Shown here piece by piece: positions 6,228-14,425 of a DNA stretch of 17,004 nucleotides. A program made the position numbers and the translations under genes. Position 1 is the first letter of the stretch, and each line of letters opens with the position of its first letter. The notes beneath the pieces are model-generated. The model ran no database searches. It was not told the DNA's origin and saw only the letters and a list, made by a program, of their open reading frames with translations. The stretch is from Gammaproteobacteria bacterium (GTDB lineage Bacteria; Pseudomonadota; Gammaproteobacteria; Woeseiales; Woeseiaceae): contig PBBK01000001.1 in NCBI GenBank assembly GCA_002717685.1, forward strand, positions 1 to 17,004, read 5' to 3'.

Positions 6228-8324
6228 ATGAAGCACCACCTCCAACCTCTTTTAAACCCTCGATCAGTAACTATTGTGGGCGCTTCCGCGCAGACTGATT
6301 CAGTTGGCGAATGGTCTTTAAAAAATCTTTTAAAAGGGGGTTACAAAGGAAATATTTATCCCGTAAATCCCCGATATAAAGAATTACAGGGTATACGATG
6401 TTATGAATCTCTTTCTGATTTACCCGAAGTGCCTGAGCTTGTCATATTTTCTGTTGGAGATCATCGGGTTGAAGATTTGCTTGAACAAGCAATATCACTC
6501 GGCATTCCAGCCGCTGTTTTAATATCCCCATTGATGTTAGATAAGGATAAAGCACCTTATCTTCAAGAACGCATCAAAAAGAAAATTTTTGATTCTGGAA
6601 TGTTAGTTTGTGGAGCCAATGGAATGGGTTTTTATAACATAAGAGATAATGTATGGGCATGTGGATTTGAAAGTAACAGACATAAAACCCCTGGAAAAAT
6701 AAGCCTTATCAGTCATTCAGGATCCGGAATGTCCGGGATATTGGATTGTGAGGAACGTTTTCGCTGCAATTTTGCGGTCTCAACTGGAAATGAATTATCT
6801 GTAACCATGGATCAATACCTTGATTATGTGTTAGATCTCCCTGAAACTCGTGCAGTTGGATTATTCATTGAAACCGCCAGAAATCCGATAGGTTTTATAA
6901 AAGCTCTAGAAAAAGCTAAGAAAAAGAGAATTCCCATAGTTGCTATAAAAGTTGGTCGAACAGATTTTTCGGCAAAACTTGCTGTATCACATTCTGGTGC
7001 AATGGCCGGCAACGATGCTACCTATGATGCGATATTTGACTATTATGGTGTCCAACGCGTTCGTGATATGGACGAATTAGCTACAGTACTGATATTGTTT
7101 GCAGAGCTTCAACCTGTATCTCAAGGAAGTCTTGTAACAATGCATGATTCAGGTGGTGAGAGACAGTTACTGATTGACTTGGCAGATGAGATAAATGTGC
7201 CATTGACGAAGCTTGATAAAAAAACTATCACATCATTAGAGAGCGTACTTGATCCTGAGTTGCCTGCAGTTAATCCACTTGACGCATGGAGTAGAGGCGG
7301 TGAAGATTCAGACCATAGGATGGCCCGTTGTTTTTCTATTCTAATGAAAGATCCAAATGTTGCTATTGGCGCTTTTGTCGTGGTTAGAGGGCCTGAGAGT
7401 AAAATTTATTTAAGTTACATTGACTATTTAAAAAAAGCTCATTCAGAATCAGAAAAACCTGTTCTTCTTGTTTGCGCTAGGCAAGGTAGTGGATTTGACA
7501 TTAAAGCTATTACTGCAACTCACTCTGGATTTCCTGTGGTGGATGGTTTATCAACGTTTCTAACAGGGATTAAAGCTCTTTTTTCTTATCGCGATTTCTT
7601 AGAACGAAAAACTTTTTTGAGTGAGAGAATTGACCAATCGAAGGTAGATCATTGGAAAAAAAAGTTAGCACGAAAGGATATTATTTCAGAATCACAAGCA
7701 CTAAATCTTCTATCAGATTTTGGAATTCCTATTGCAAGAAATCAGCTAGCTTCAACTTGGGAGACAGCTTTAAAAGCAGCTAAAGATATAGGATTTCCAG
7801 TAGTTCTAAAAACAACTGCTTCGGGGATTCTGCACAAATCCGTTGTTGATGGAGTGATATTGAATATTTCAGGCGAAGAAGAATTACAAGAATCCTACGA
7901 TGACATGAATTCGTGTCTAGGTTCAGATGTTTTGGTTGCAGAAATGGTCAAAAAAGGTGTAGAGATGCTTCTTGGTGTGTATCAAGATCTTCAGTTCGGC
8001 CCCATAGTTGTAATGGGCTTAGGGGGAATCCATACTGAAGTGATAAAGGATGTATGTTTTTTATTGCCTCCATTTGATCAATCTCACGCTTTTTCTTCAT
8101 TAAAAAAATTACGTTTTTATGCAATGTTAGAGAATTCACATGATATTTCTTCTAAGAATATTCTAAAATTTTGTTCAATTGCTTCAATATTCTCATGCAT
8201 GATTGATCAACTTAGAGATGATATTTTAGAGTTAGATGTCAACCCATTGGTTCTTAATAAAGATGGCTGCGTTGCTGTAGATTCTTTGTTGGTTGGCGTA
8301 GGGCAAGAAAAAAAACCTAACTAA
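6228..8324 (+). CDS. ADP-forming acyl-CoA synthetase (single-chain, CoA-binding plus ATP-grasp)
   Basis: A 698-residue protein of the NDP-forming acyl-CoA synthetase family. Residues 1 to about 130 form the CoA-binding Rossmann domain (VTIVGASAQ, YPVNPRYKELQG). A succinyl-CoA-ligase-like middle region carries the conserved glutamate E215 in IETARNP and the phospho-accepting histidine H255 in SHSGAMAGND. A C-terminal ATP-grasp domain runs from about residue 485 (LLSDFGIPIA, VVLKTTASGILHKS, VVMGLGGIHTE, LDVNPL). Alpha and beta parts are fused in one chain. The family interconverts acid, ATP and CoA with acyl-CoA, ADP and phosphate in the cytoplasm. The superfamily also includes the ATP-dependent DMSP lyase DddX, so simple thioester formation is not assured. 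It is the last operon gene and is followed by a 112-nt gap. The likely job is to activate the carboxylic acid left after deamination. Confidence 0.88.
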   Translation: MKHHLQPLLNPRSVTIVGASAQTDSVGEWSLKNLLKGGYKGNIYPVNPRYKELQGIRCYESLSDLPEVPELVIFSVGDHRVEDLLEQAISLGIPAAVLISPLMLDKDKAPYLQERIKKKIFDSGMLVCGANGMGFYNIRDNVWACGFESNRHKTPGKISLISHSGSGMSGILDCEERFRCNFAVSTGNELSVTMDQYLDYVLDLPETRAVGLFIETARNPIGFIKALEKAKKKRIPIVAIKVGRTDFSAKLAVSHSGAMAGNDATYDAIFDYYGVQRVRDMDELATVLILFAELQPVSQGSLVTMHDSGGERQLLIDLADEINVPLTKLDKKTITSLESVLDPELPAVNPLDAWSRGGEDSDHRMARCFSILMKDPNVAIGAFVVVRGPESKIYLSYIDYLKKAHSESEKPVLLVCARQGSGFDIKAITATHSGFPVVDGLSTFLTGIKALFSYRDFLERKTFLSERIDQSKVDHWKKKLARKDIISESQALNLLSDFGIPIARNQLASTWETALKAAKDIGFPVVLKTTASGILHKSVVDGVILNISGEEELQESYDDMNSCLGSDVLVAEMVKKGVEMLLGVYQDLQFGPIVVMGLGGIHTEVIKDVCFLLPPFDQSHAFSSLKKLRFYAMLENSHDISSKNILKFCSIASIFSCMIDQLRDDILELDVNPLVLNKDGCVAVDSLLVGVGQEKKPN

Positions 8325-8337
8325 TAAGGATAGAAGT

Positions 8338-8353
8338 ACAAATTAGAATTTGT
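8338..8353. repeat. Short inverted repeat after the catabolic operon
   Basis: ACAAATT-AG-AATTTGT is a perfect 7-2-7 inverted repeat 14 nt after the acyl-CoA synthetase stop. A hairpin would have about 5 bp and only one G:C pair, and no T-tract follows directly. It is a poor terminator and could equally be a protein-binding site or chance. The rest of the 112-nt gap (8325-8436) is AT-rich and shows nothing firm. Confidence 0.2.
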
Positions 8354-8436
8354 TAAATTTAATCATGTGATAGATACCTAAAAGGAGCGATGTATTGTTT
8401 TTTTTAAATTAATATATTGTAAATGAAAATTTTTAT

Positions 8437-9366
8437 ATGAAAATAATGCTCACAAAATTATTTTTTTTACCTGTGTTTTTTTCTTCTTTTGCATTAGCAG
8501 ATAATATTTATAACGACCAGCATCAAAAGACGAAAAGAATACCTGCATATGTAATAGATTTACCATCTTCAGTTTCAGATATTTTTATAGCTGACGCTGC
8601 TAGTGAAACTATGTTTCGGTACTCTAAGACTAGAGATGGAATCATCAAGAAAGATGAACGGTATATGTCTATAGGGCTAGAGGGGGTCGGTAAGAAATTT
8701 TCCGGTGACCAAAAAACACCCCTCGGTATATATTTTATCACCAAAAAACTTGATACAAGTAACCTAGCACCCAAATATGGAATTGCTGCTTATCCTCTAG
8801 ATTATCCAAATGCTTGGGACAAATATAATGGCAGAACTGGTTATGGTATTTGGATACATGGCGTTGATGAAAAAAAACCAAACCGACCTCCCCAAGATAC
8901 AGATGGATGTTTAGCTTTATCTAATCAGGAGTTATTATTATTAGAAAAAAATCTTCGACCTGATGTTACACCAGTTATAGTTACTCGCAATATCAATTGG
9001 GTATCAGAGGAGGATATAAAAAGACTACGTTTTGATTTTCAAAAAGCTCTCGAGATGTGGAGAATCAGTCTTAAAGAAGGTGATTTATCGACCTATCTTT
9101 CATTTTATGATAAAAAATTTCAATCTGGCGATATGGATTTTTATCAGTGGTCAGAATACCAATCCAAGTTATTTGAAAATGTAAAAATTGAAGATATAGT
9201 CTTTGAAAATATGATGATGTTTTCTGATCCTGAGGAATCAGATTTATTTTTGAGTAAATTTACGCAGACTGTTAGAACTATCGATGGGTCTTTAAAAAAT
9301 AATAAGCGTTTATACTGGCGCCTAAGTTCAAATCAATGGTATATAGTTTCAGAAGATTCAACTTGA
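8437..9366 (+). CDS. Secreted L,D-transpeptidase (YkuD) with C-terminal NTF2-like domain
   Basis: A 309-residue protein. Residues 1-21 form a signal peptide (hydrophobic core FFLPVFFSSFA, cleavage after ALA), so the enzyme is expected in the periplasm. The YkuD catalytic domain runs roughly from residue 35 to 185, with TPLGIYFI, IWIHGV containing H141, and DTDGCLAL containing the nucleophile C158. It would form or break peptide cross-links or lipoprotein links on meso-diaminopimelate in peptidoglycan. From about residue 195 (KALEMWRISLKEGDLSTYLSFYD) to the end there is an added domain that looks like the SnoaL/NTF2-like module found in some L,D-transpeptidases, probably for substrate recognition. 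No clear Shine-Dalgarno sequence precedes the ATG. It stands alone, converging on the dsbA-like gene with 26 nt between stops. The family is secure, the exact linkage made is not. Confidence 0.88.
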   Translation: MKIMLTKLFFLPVFFSSFALADNIYNDQHQKTKRIPAYVIDLPSSVSDIFIADAASETMFRYSKTRDGIIKKDERYMSIGLEGVGKKFSGDQKTPLGIYFITKKLDTSNLAPKYGIAAYPLDYPNAWDKYNGRTGYGIWIHGVDEKKPNRPPQDTDGCLALSNQELLLLEKNLRPDVTPVIVTRNINWVSEEDIKRLRFDFQKALEMWRISLKEGDLSTYLSFYDKKFQSGDMDFYQWSEYQSKLFENVKIEDIVFENMMMFSDPEESDLFLSKFTQTVRTIDGSLKNNKRLYWRLSSNQWYIVSEDST

Positions 9367-9392
9367 TTCTTGTATTTCTTCTCAAGCTAGCT

Positions 9393-10238
9393 CTAACGCA
9401 TAGATTCTTTTTGGATTAATTCATCAATTACATTGATTAGTTGCTTATAGCTTCCTGCTTCAGCGGCTCCGGTTCGATACTTTCCATTGACAACTATTGC
9501 AGGGACGCTATTAATGCTATAACGACGTGCTAAATCATCTGCTAAACGAAGCTTTTGAGCTACTTCAAAAGATTTCCAAGTGTTTTGAAAATCTTCTGCG
9601 CTCACACCAAATTCCTCAAAAAGATTTTGTATATCTGAATCTGATGCCATTCTATTTCTTCTTTGATGGTATTCAAGAAAAATTCGTGTGCGAAAACCAT
9701 CGGGATCTTTTAGCTTACCGTTTTTTGATAATATCTCTTCTGTGTAATAAAGACGCCCATGAAGTCTTACCAAGGGATTCCATAAGGCAGGAATACGAAC
9801 AAAACGCACATTTTTTGGAGCATTCCGCGCCCATTCATTAATGGTTGGCTCAAAATCAAAACAGTGATTGCAGCCATACCAGAAAAATTCAGCAACCTCT
9901 ATTTTATCGTTTCCACCTACAGTTGGTTGTGTAGGTACCATCCGCATATAATGTTTACCTTCTTCAAATGACCAATTGTCAGACATAAGATTTGGATTTG
10001 GCGCTTGTGCAAGTATTATTTGTTGAGATCTTGGTGTTTGTGTTCTTTCTTCTGAATCTGATTCTTCAATGATTTCGGTTTCACTATCTGGCGGACTAGA
10101 ATGAGATTCTACGAAATCATTGACCAAATTTTCGGTATTAGTTGATGTCTCTGTCATTATTTGATCATCTTGATTTTTTGCGCTGCATCCTAAAACAAAG
10201 ATTAGCGGGATTATTAGAAATACGACTATATGTTTCAT
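9393..10238 (-). CDS. dsbA: DsbA-like thiol:disulfide oxidoreductase, predicted lipoprotein
   Basis: A 281-residue protein. The start is the ATG at 10238, with GAGG 6 nt upstream; an upstream TTG at 10250 overlaps that site and is rejected. A lipobox VLGC puts the acylated cysteine at C18, predicting membrane anchoring on the periplasmic side. Residues 19 to about 85 are a low-complexity tether rich in Glu, Asp, Ser and Thr. The DsbA thioredoxin fold follows: FFWYGCNHCFDFEP gives the redox pair C123/C126 and SVPAIVV gives the cis-proline P246. DsbA enzymes introduce disulfides into exported proteins. It lies 53 nt downstream of the cytochrome c4 gene in the same direction, a conserved gammaproteobacterial pairing. 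Its oddities are the lipid anchor, the long acidic linker and a CNHC rather than CPHC active site. The symbol reflects homology and synteny. Confidence 0.88.
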   Translation of the reverse strand: MKHIVVFLIIPLIFVLGCSAKNQDDQIMTETSTNTENLVNDFVESHSSPPDSETEIIEESDSEERTQTPRSQQIILAQAPNPNLMSDNWSFEEGKHYMRMVPTQPTVGGNDKIEVAEFFWYGCNHCFDFEPTINEWARNAPKNVRFVRIPALWNPLVRLHGRLYYTEEILSKNGKLKDPDGFRTRIFLEYHQRRNRMASDSDIQNLFEEFGVSAEDFQNTWKSFEVAQKLRLADDLARRYSINSVPAIVVNGKYRTGAAEAGSYKQLINVIDELIQKESMR

Positions 10239-10244
10239 TTTAGA

Positions 10245-10248
10245 CCTC
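10245..10248 (-). promoter_or_regulatory. Ribosome binding site that fixes the dsbA-like start
   Basis: GAGG on the minus strand, with a 6-nt spacer (TCTAAA) to the ATG at 10238. An alternative TTG start at 10250 would leave this site inside the coding region. Confidence 0.6.
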
Positions 10249-10291
10249 AACCGGAATGATAATTTTTTATACTTTTTTAGGTTTTCTATTC

Positions 10292-10915
10292 CTAATATAG
10301 ACCCTGAATATATAAAGATACAGACAAAATTTCTTCTTCAGTTAAGCGCGATGCGATATCCCTCATAATTTGAGTTGGCTCATCTGTTTTTCGAAGACCA
10401 GATGCATAATCTCTTAGTTGTTTAGCGGTATACATAGCGAACTGACTATTAACCGATGGATACAAAGCAGCTGGATTACCTTTTCCTTGAGGGCCATGGC
10501 ATGCAATACATGCGGAAACACCACTATTAATATTACCACCTCGATATATTTTTTCGCCTTTTATGATTGAAGAATCGTCATTTATAGAATTTTGTTTGGC
10601 CGTTAAATTTTCATAATAAACCGCCAAATCAGCAATATCTTGATCCGATAACATTGTTGTCATGCTAGTCATTAAAGGATCAATTCTGACACCATTTTTA
10701 TATGCTTTAAGTTGTTTTTCAGCATAGGTTGCGTGTTGCCCAGCAATACTGGGCCATATAGGATTTATACTATTACCGTCAGCTCCATGGCAAGCGGCAC
10801 AGGTGGTTGATTTGGTTTTACCGGATTCAATAGAACCATTAATCAGTGTTTCAGCATTATTTGTTGCTAAAAAAAATATGTTAAAAAATAAAATTATCGT
10901 AAATTTATATTTCAT
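10292..10915 (-). CDS. Cytochrome c4 (dihaem, periplasmic)
   Basis: A 207-residue protein with an N-terminal signal peptide (FTIILFFNIFFLATNNA, cleavage near residue 21). It has two homologous cytochrome c domains, each with one haem-binding site: CAACH at residues 39-43 and CIACH at 136-140. Met82 or Met85 and Met184 are the candidate axial ligands. This two-domain form and length are those of cytochrome c4, a periplasmic electron carrier that donates to terminal oxidases such as cbb3 in Gammaproteobacteria. It is the first gene of a probable two-gene unit with the DsbA-like gene and is divergent from engB across 181 nt. The start has little Shine-Dalgarno complementarity. The family call is strong; the electron partner is inferred. 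Confidence 0.92.
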   Translation of the reverse strand: MKYKFTIILFFNIFFLATNNAETLINGSIESGKTKSTTCAACHGADGNSINPIWPSIAGQHATYAEKQLKAYKNGVRIDPLMTSMTTMLSDQDIADLAVYYENLTAKQNSINDDSSIIKGEKIYRGGNINSGVSACIACHGPQGKGNPAALYPSVNSQFAMYTAKQLRDYASGLRKTDEPTQIMRDIASRLTEEEILSVSLYIQGLY

Positions 10916-10963
10916 AGTATCTGATTAATGGTTTGTTAGGCTTGGTATTTTATTAAAAAAAGG

Positions 10964-10969
10964 ATTATA
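10964..10969 (-). promoter_or_regulatory. Candidate -10 box for the cytochrome c4 / dsbA unit
   Basis: The minus strand reads a perfect TATAAT at 10969-10964, about 48 nt before the cytochrome c4 ATG, giving an expected leader near 40 nt. The upstream -35 region (around GACTTA) is a poor match. The rest of the 181-nt divergent spacer 10916-11096 is AT-rich and shows no clear ORF, RNA or strong hairpin. Confidence 0.35.
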
Positions 10970-11096
10970 AAGTAATTATTATATTTATAAGTCTTTTTTT
11001 AAATGATTTTTTTTGTCTCTAAAAGGGTTAATGATCAATATATTCTGCAATATTCTCTACCAATTTTAAATTATTTGCTTCTCTTATCTATTACCA

Positions 11097-11681
11097 ATGT
11101 CAAAATATCCAAATGCACAATTTATTAGTAGCGCTAATGCAATCGATCAATTTGTGTCTGATCAAGGAACCGAAGTTGCATTTGCAGGTAGATCAAACGC
11201 GGGAAAGTCAAGCGCCATTAATACAATAATTAATAGGCGTAAGTTTGCTAGAACCAGTAAAGCTCCTGGACGAACACGGCTTGTAAATTTTTTTTCTTTA
11301 AGAGGAGATACACGCATAGTTGATTTACCCGGGTACGGTTTTGCCAGAGTTTCCGATTCCGTACGTCAGCATTGGGGAGATTTATTATCAACTTACTTTA
11401 AAGTTAGGCATAGCTTGACCGGGCTTTTTCTTATTATTGATTGTAGGCGAGGTTTATCAGATTTTGATAGAAAAATGTTTGAATTTACTAGAAATATGAC
11501 GCTTCCAATCCATGTTTTATTAACTAAATCTGATAAGCTAAAAAAGATTAAGGCAAAACAAGCGCTCTATGACGTCACAAAAGAATTACAAGATCGTGCC
11601 ACCATTCAACTGTTTTCTTCTCATAATAGGCAGGGGGTTGAGGAAGCTCAGGATATGCTAGAAAGATTTTTAAAACAATAA
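11097..11681 (+). CDS. engB: EngB/YihA ribosome-biogenesis GTPase
   Basis: A 194-residue TrmE-Era-EngA-like small GTPase. The G1 P-loop is GRSNAGKSS at residues 31-39, G2 threonines lie in the APGRTR stretch, G3 is DLPGYGFA from residue 76, G4 is TKSD at 143-146 and G5 is the SS pair near the end. Length and motif order match YihA/YsxC. The family binds GTP and assists late assembly of the 50S ribosomal subunit in the cytoplasm. It is divergent from cytochrome c4 and converges on polA (stops 38 nt apart), the same neighbourhood as in Pseudomonas. There is no visible Shine-Dalgarno sequence; the ATG follows CTATTACCA. This is a confident identification. Confidence 0.95.
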   Translation: MSKYPNAQFISSANAIDQFVSDQGTEVAFAGRSNAGKSSAINTIINRRKFARTSKAPGRTRLVNFFSLRGDTRIVDLPGYGFARVSDSVRQHWGDLLSTYFKVRHSLTGLFLIIDCRRGLSDFDRKMFEFTRNMTLPIHVLLTKSDKLKKIKAKQALYDVTKELQDRATIQLFSSHNRQGVEEAQDMLERFLKQ

Positions 11682-11693
11682 TTAGACGATCTG

Positions 11694-11721
11694 AAAAAAA
11701 TATCTGTAATTAAATTTTTTT
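11694..11721. terminator. Possible AT-only bidirectional terminator between engB and polA
   Basis: The convergent gap holds A7-T (11694-11701) and A-T7 (11714-11721), an 8-bp inverted repeat with a 12-nt spacer and T-runs at the 3' side on both strands. The stem has no G:C pairs, so it would be weak. It is the only candidate structure between the two stops. Confidence 0.25.
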
Positions 11722-14425
11722 AGTGTGCTTCATCCCAATTTTCCCCTACCCCCACATCAACGATCAAGGGAACATCCAGGGTTGCTGCAGAGCTCATTAG
11801 ATGATCAATTTTCTCATGCACAATGTCTATAGACGTTGCTGCAACTTCTAGAACTAGCTCATCATGCACTTGCATGATTATTTTTGCAGGTATGTTATTG
11901 CTACTTAACCAGTTGTGCATTGATATCATGGCAATTTTGATAATGTCCGCAGCTGTTCCTTGCATTGGCGCATTAATTGCGCTCCGTTCCGCATATTGCC
12001 TTCTATGGGCATTACGATTGTTTATTTCAGGGAGGTACAATCTCCGCCCGAAGATTGTTTCTACAAAACCCAATTTGCGAGCTCGATCGCGAATATTATT
12101 CATATACACTTCGACGCCAGTATAACGCTTAAAATAGCGATTAACGTATTCTTGCGCTTCATGGCGACTAATACCTAGCTGTTTTGCTAAACCGAAAGCA
12201 GACATTCCATACATAAGTCCAAAATTTATGGCCTTAGCAGATCGGCGTTGATTATCAGTGACTTCCTTGTCAGCTACTTTAAATATTTCAGCCGCAGTAG
12301 CTTTGTGAATATCTAACCCTTTTTGAAAAGCGTTGACTAATAACTTATCTGCTGACAAATGAGCCATGATTCGTAATTCAATTTGTGAATAATCAGCAGC
12401 CAATATGAGATGATTTTTTGGAGCAATAAATGCTTTTCTAATTTGTCTTCCTTCTTTAGTTCTAATGGGAATATTTTGCAGATTTGGTGAACTTGATGAA
12501 AGCCTACCTGTTGCGGTAATAGCTTGATGATAGGAAGTATGAATTCTTCCAGTGCTTTCTATTATTTGACCTGGAAGTTTATCAGTATAAGTAGTTTTAA
12601 GTTTACTTAGAGTTCGATATTGAAGTATAACTTTTGGAAGTTCATATTTATTTGCTAGTTCTTGCAAGACATCTTCAGCTGTTGATGGTTTACCTTTAGG
12701 AGTTTTTCTAACAACAGGAAGTTTGAGTTGGTCAAAAAGAATTTCTTGTAATTGTTTTGGAGAGCTTAAATTAAATTGACATCCTGCAAGTTTGTGGGCA
12801 ATTTTTTCTAATTCTGAGATTTCTATTTGTAGTTTTTTGCTCTGTTTTAAGAGCATATTTTTATCAATAAGAACACCGGTTTCTTCAATATCAAACAAAA
12901 CTTTAACTAGTGGTTGCTCAATGTTTTCGTAGAGATTTTTTGCGTCTGGATATTTATTTATTTCTTTCCATAGTTTTTTATGTAGATTTAATGTTATATC
13001 TGCATCTTCAGCAGCGTACGGTGCTGCCTTATCAAGAGATATTTGGTTAAAAGAAAGCTGCTTGACCCCCTTACCAGCGATATCTTCATAGTGGATGGTT
13101 TCAATTTTTAGGTAGTGACGTGCCACAGAATCCATATTGTGACGAGTAGCAGTGCTATTTAGTATGTACGATTCCAGCATCGAATCATATTTCATACCCG
13201 AAAGTTGAATATCATAGCGGGCAAAAATATGCGCATCATATTTAAGGTGATGTCCTATTTTTTTTATTTCAGGGTTTTCAAGTAAAGGTTTCAGTTTTTT
13301 TAATACGAAATTTATATTAAGTTGATTAGGGGCATCTAGATAGTCATGGGCTAAAGGGAGATATATTGGTTTTCCTGATTTTATAGCAAAAGAAATACCA
13401 ACAAGCTCTGCTTTCATATAGTCGATGTTAGTTGTTTCAGTATCTATTGCGAGGAGTTTTGAATCACTTATTTTTTTGACTAATTCTTCAAAATCGCTTT
13501 CTTCATAAATCACTGAATAGTTAATTTTTCTTTTTTGATTCGTTTTGATCGAGTTTTCTGGAGGATGGGAAGTTTCAACAAGTTTTCTATATAAAGTTTT
13601 AAGCTCAAGCGTTTGATATAATTCTTTCAGTTTTTGAGTATCTGGGGTTTTCAGCTCAAGGTCCTCGAATTCTAGAGGAAGTTCAACATCTTGACGAATT
13701 GTTGCTAGTTCTTTAGATAGAAGAAGCTGATCTTGATTCTCCCTTAAACTTTCTCCAACCTTTCCCTCAAATGTATTAGCATGACTGATAATTGTATCCA
13801 AGGAAGAGTGTTCCTTAAGCCATTTTGCAGCTGTTTTAGGACCTACTTTTGGAACCCCAGGAATATTGTCAGAGTTATCACCAACGAGTGCCAAATAATC
13901 AATAATTTGTTCAGGATATACATCGAATTTTTCTTTTACTCCTTCTCGATCGAGTATTTTTCCAGTCATGGTATTAACAAGTGTTATTTTTTCATTAACT
14001 AGTTGAGCCATATCCTTATCCCCTGTAGATATAAGAATATCAATGCCTGCCTTAGAATTTTTATTACATACTGTACCTATCACGTCATCTGCCTCTACTC
14101 CTTTTATTTGGATAAGAGGAACACCCATTGCTTTAATGACATCTAGAATCGGTTTGATTTGCACAGAAAGCTCATCAGGCATTGGCGGACGATTTGATTT
14201 GTAATGCTCATATAGTTCATCGCGAAATGTTTTTCCAGGAGCATCAAATACAATTGCGAAGTATTTTGTTGAGTGCTCATTAGAAAGTTTATTGATCATA
14301 CTAAGCACACCATGAACTGCTCCGGTGGGCTGACCTTTTGATGTTGTCAGTGGAGGTAGTGCGTAATAAGCACGATATAGATAGGAGGAGCCATCAATTA
14401 AGATGAGCTTTTTATGACTCGTCAC
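11720..14425 (-). CDS. polA: DNA polymerase I
   Basis: A 901-residue protein from a GTG start at 14425 (VTSHKKLILIDGSSYLYRAYYAL). An upstream ATG at 14482 would add 19 unconserved residues lying wholly inside the lptM-like gene. The three domains are present in order. The 5' nuclease spans about residues 1-265 (VFDAPGKTFRDE, GVEADDVIGT, STGDKDMAQLV, GDNSDNIPGVPKVGPKTA). The 3'-5' exonuclease has D328 and E330 in AIDTETT, the LKYDAH motif and YAAEDAD, so proofreading appears intact. The family A polymerase has motif A ADYSQIELR (D678), motif B RRSAKAINFGLMYG and motif C VHDELV (D855). The protein fills gaps and removes RNA primers during replication and repair. The start overlaps the preceding lipoprotein gene by 14 nt. 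Certain. Confidence 0.97.
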   Translation of the reverse strand: MTSHKKLILIDGSSYLYRAYYALPPLTTSKGQPTGAVHGVLSMINKLSNEHSTKYFAIVFDAPGKTFRDELYEHYKSNRPPMPDELSVQIKPILDVIKAMGVPLIQIKGVEADDVIGTVCNKNSKAGIDILISTGDKDMAQLVNEKITLVNTMTGKILDREGVKEKFDVYPEQIIDYLALVGDNSDNIPGVPKVGPKTAAKWLKEHSSLDTIISHANTFEGKVGESLRENQDQLLLSKELATIRQDVELPLEFEDLELKTPDTQKLKELYQTLELKTLYRKLVETSHPPENSIKTNQKRKINYSVIYEESDFEELVKKISDSKLLAIDTETTNIDYMKAELVGISFAIKSGKPIYLPLAHDYLDAPNQLNINFVLKKLKPLLENPEIKKIGHHLKYDAHIFARYDIQLSGMKYDSMLESYILNSTATRHNMDSVARHYLKIETIHYEDIAGKGVKQLSFNQISLDKAAPYAAEDADITLNLHKKLWKEINKYPDAKNLYENIEQPLVKVLFDIEETGVLIDKNMLLKQSKKLQIEISELEKIAHKLAGCQFNLSSPKQLQEILFDQLKLPVVRKTPKGKPSTAEDVLQELANKYELPKVILQYRTLSKLKTTYTDKLPGQIIESTGRIHTSYHQAITATGRLSSSSPNLQNIPIRTKEGRQIRKAFIAPKNHLILAADYSQIELRIMAHLSADKLLVNAFQKGLDIHKATAAEIFKVADKEVTDNQRRSAKAINFGLMYGMSAFGLAKQLGISRHEAQEYVNRYFKRYTGVEVYMNNIRDRARKLGFVETIFGRRLYLPEINNRNAHRRQYAERSAINAPMQGTAADIIKIAMISMHNWLSSNNIPAKIIMQVHDELVLEVAATSIDIVHEKIDHLMSSAATLDVPLIVDVGVGENWDEAH

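Noticed and set aside
8390..8407. Five-codon ORF after AAAGGAG
   Set aside because: The spacer between GGAG and ATG is only 2 nt and the peptide MYCFF has no apparent role; probably chance in AT-rich DNA.
10239..10250. TTG start at 10250 for the dsbA-like gene
   Set aside because: The GAGG ribosome binding site for the ATG at 10238 lies inside this extension.
11823..12178. Open frames on the plus strand opposite polA
   Set aside because: They are antisense to the conserved polymerase domain, have no ribosome binding site and show no recognisable motif.
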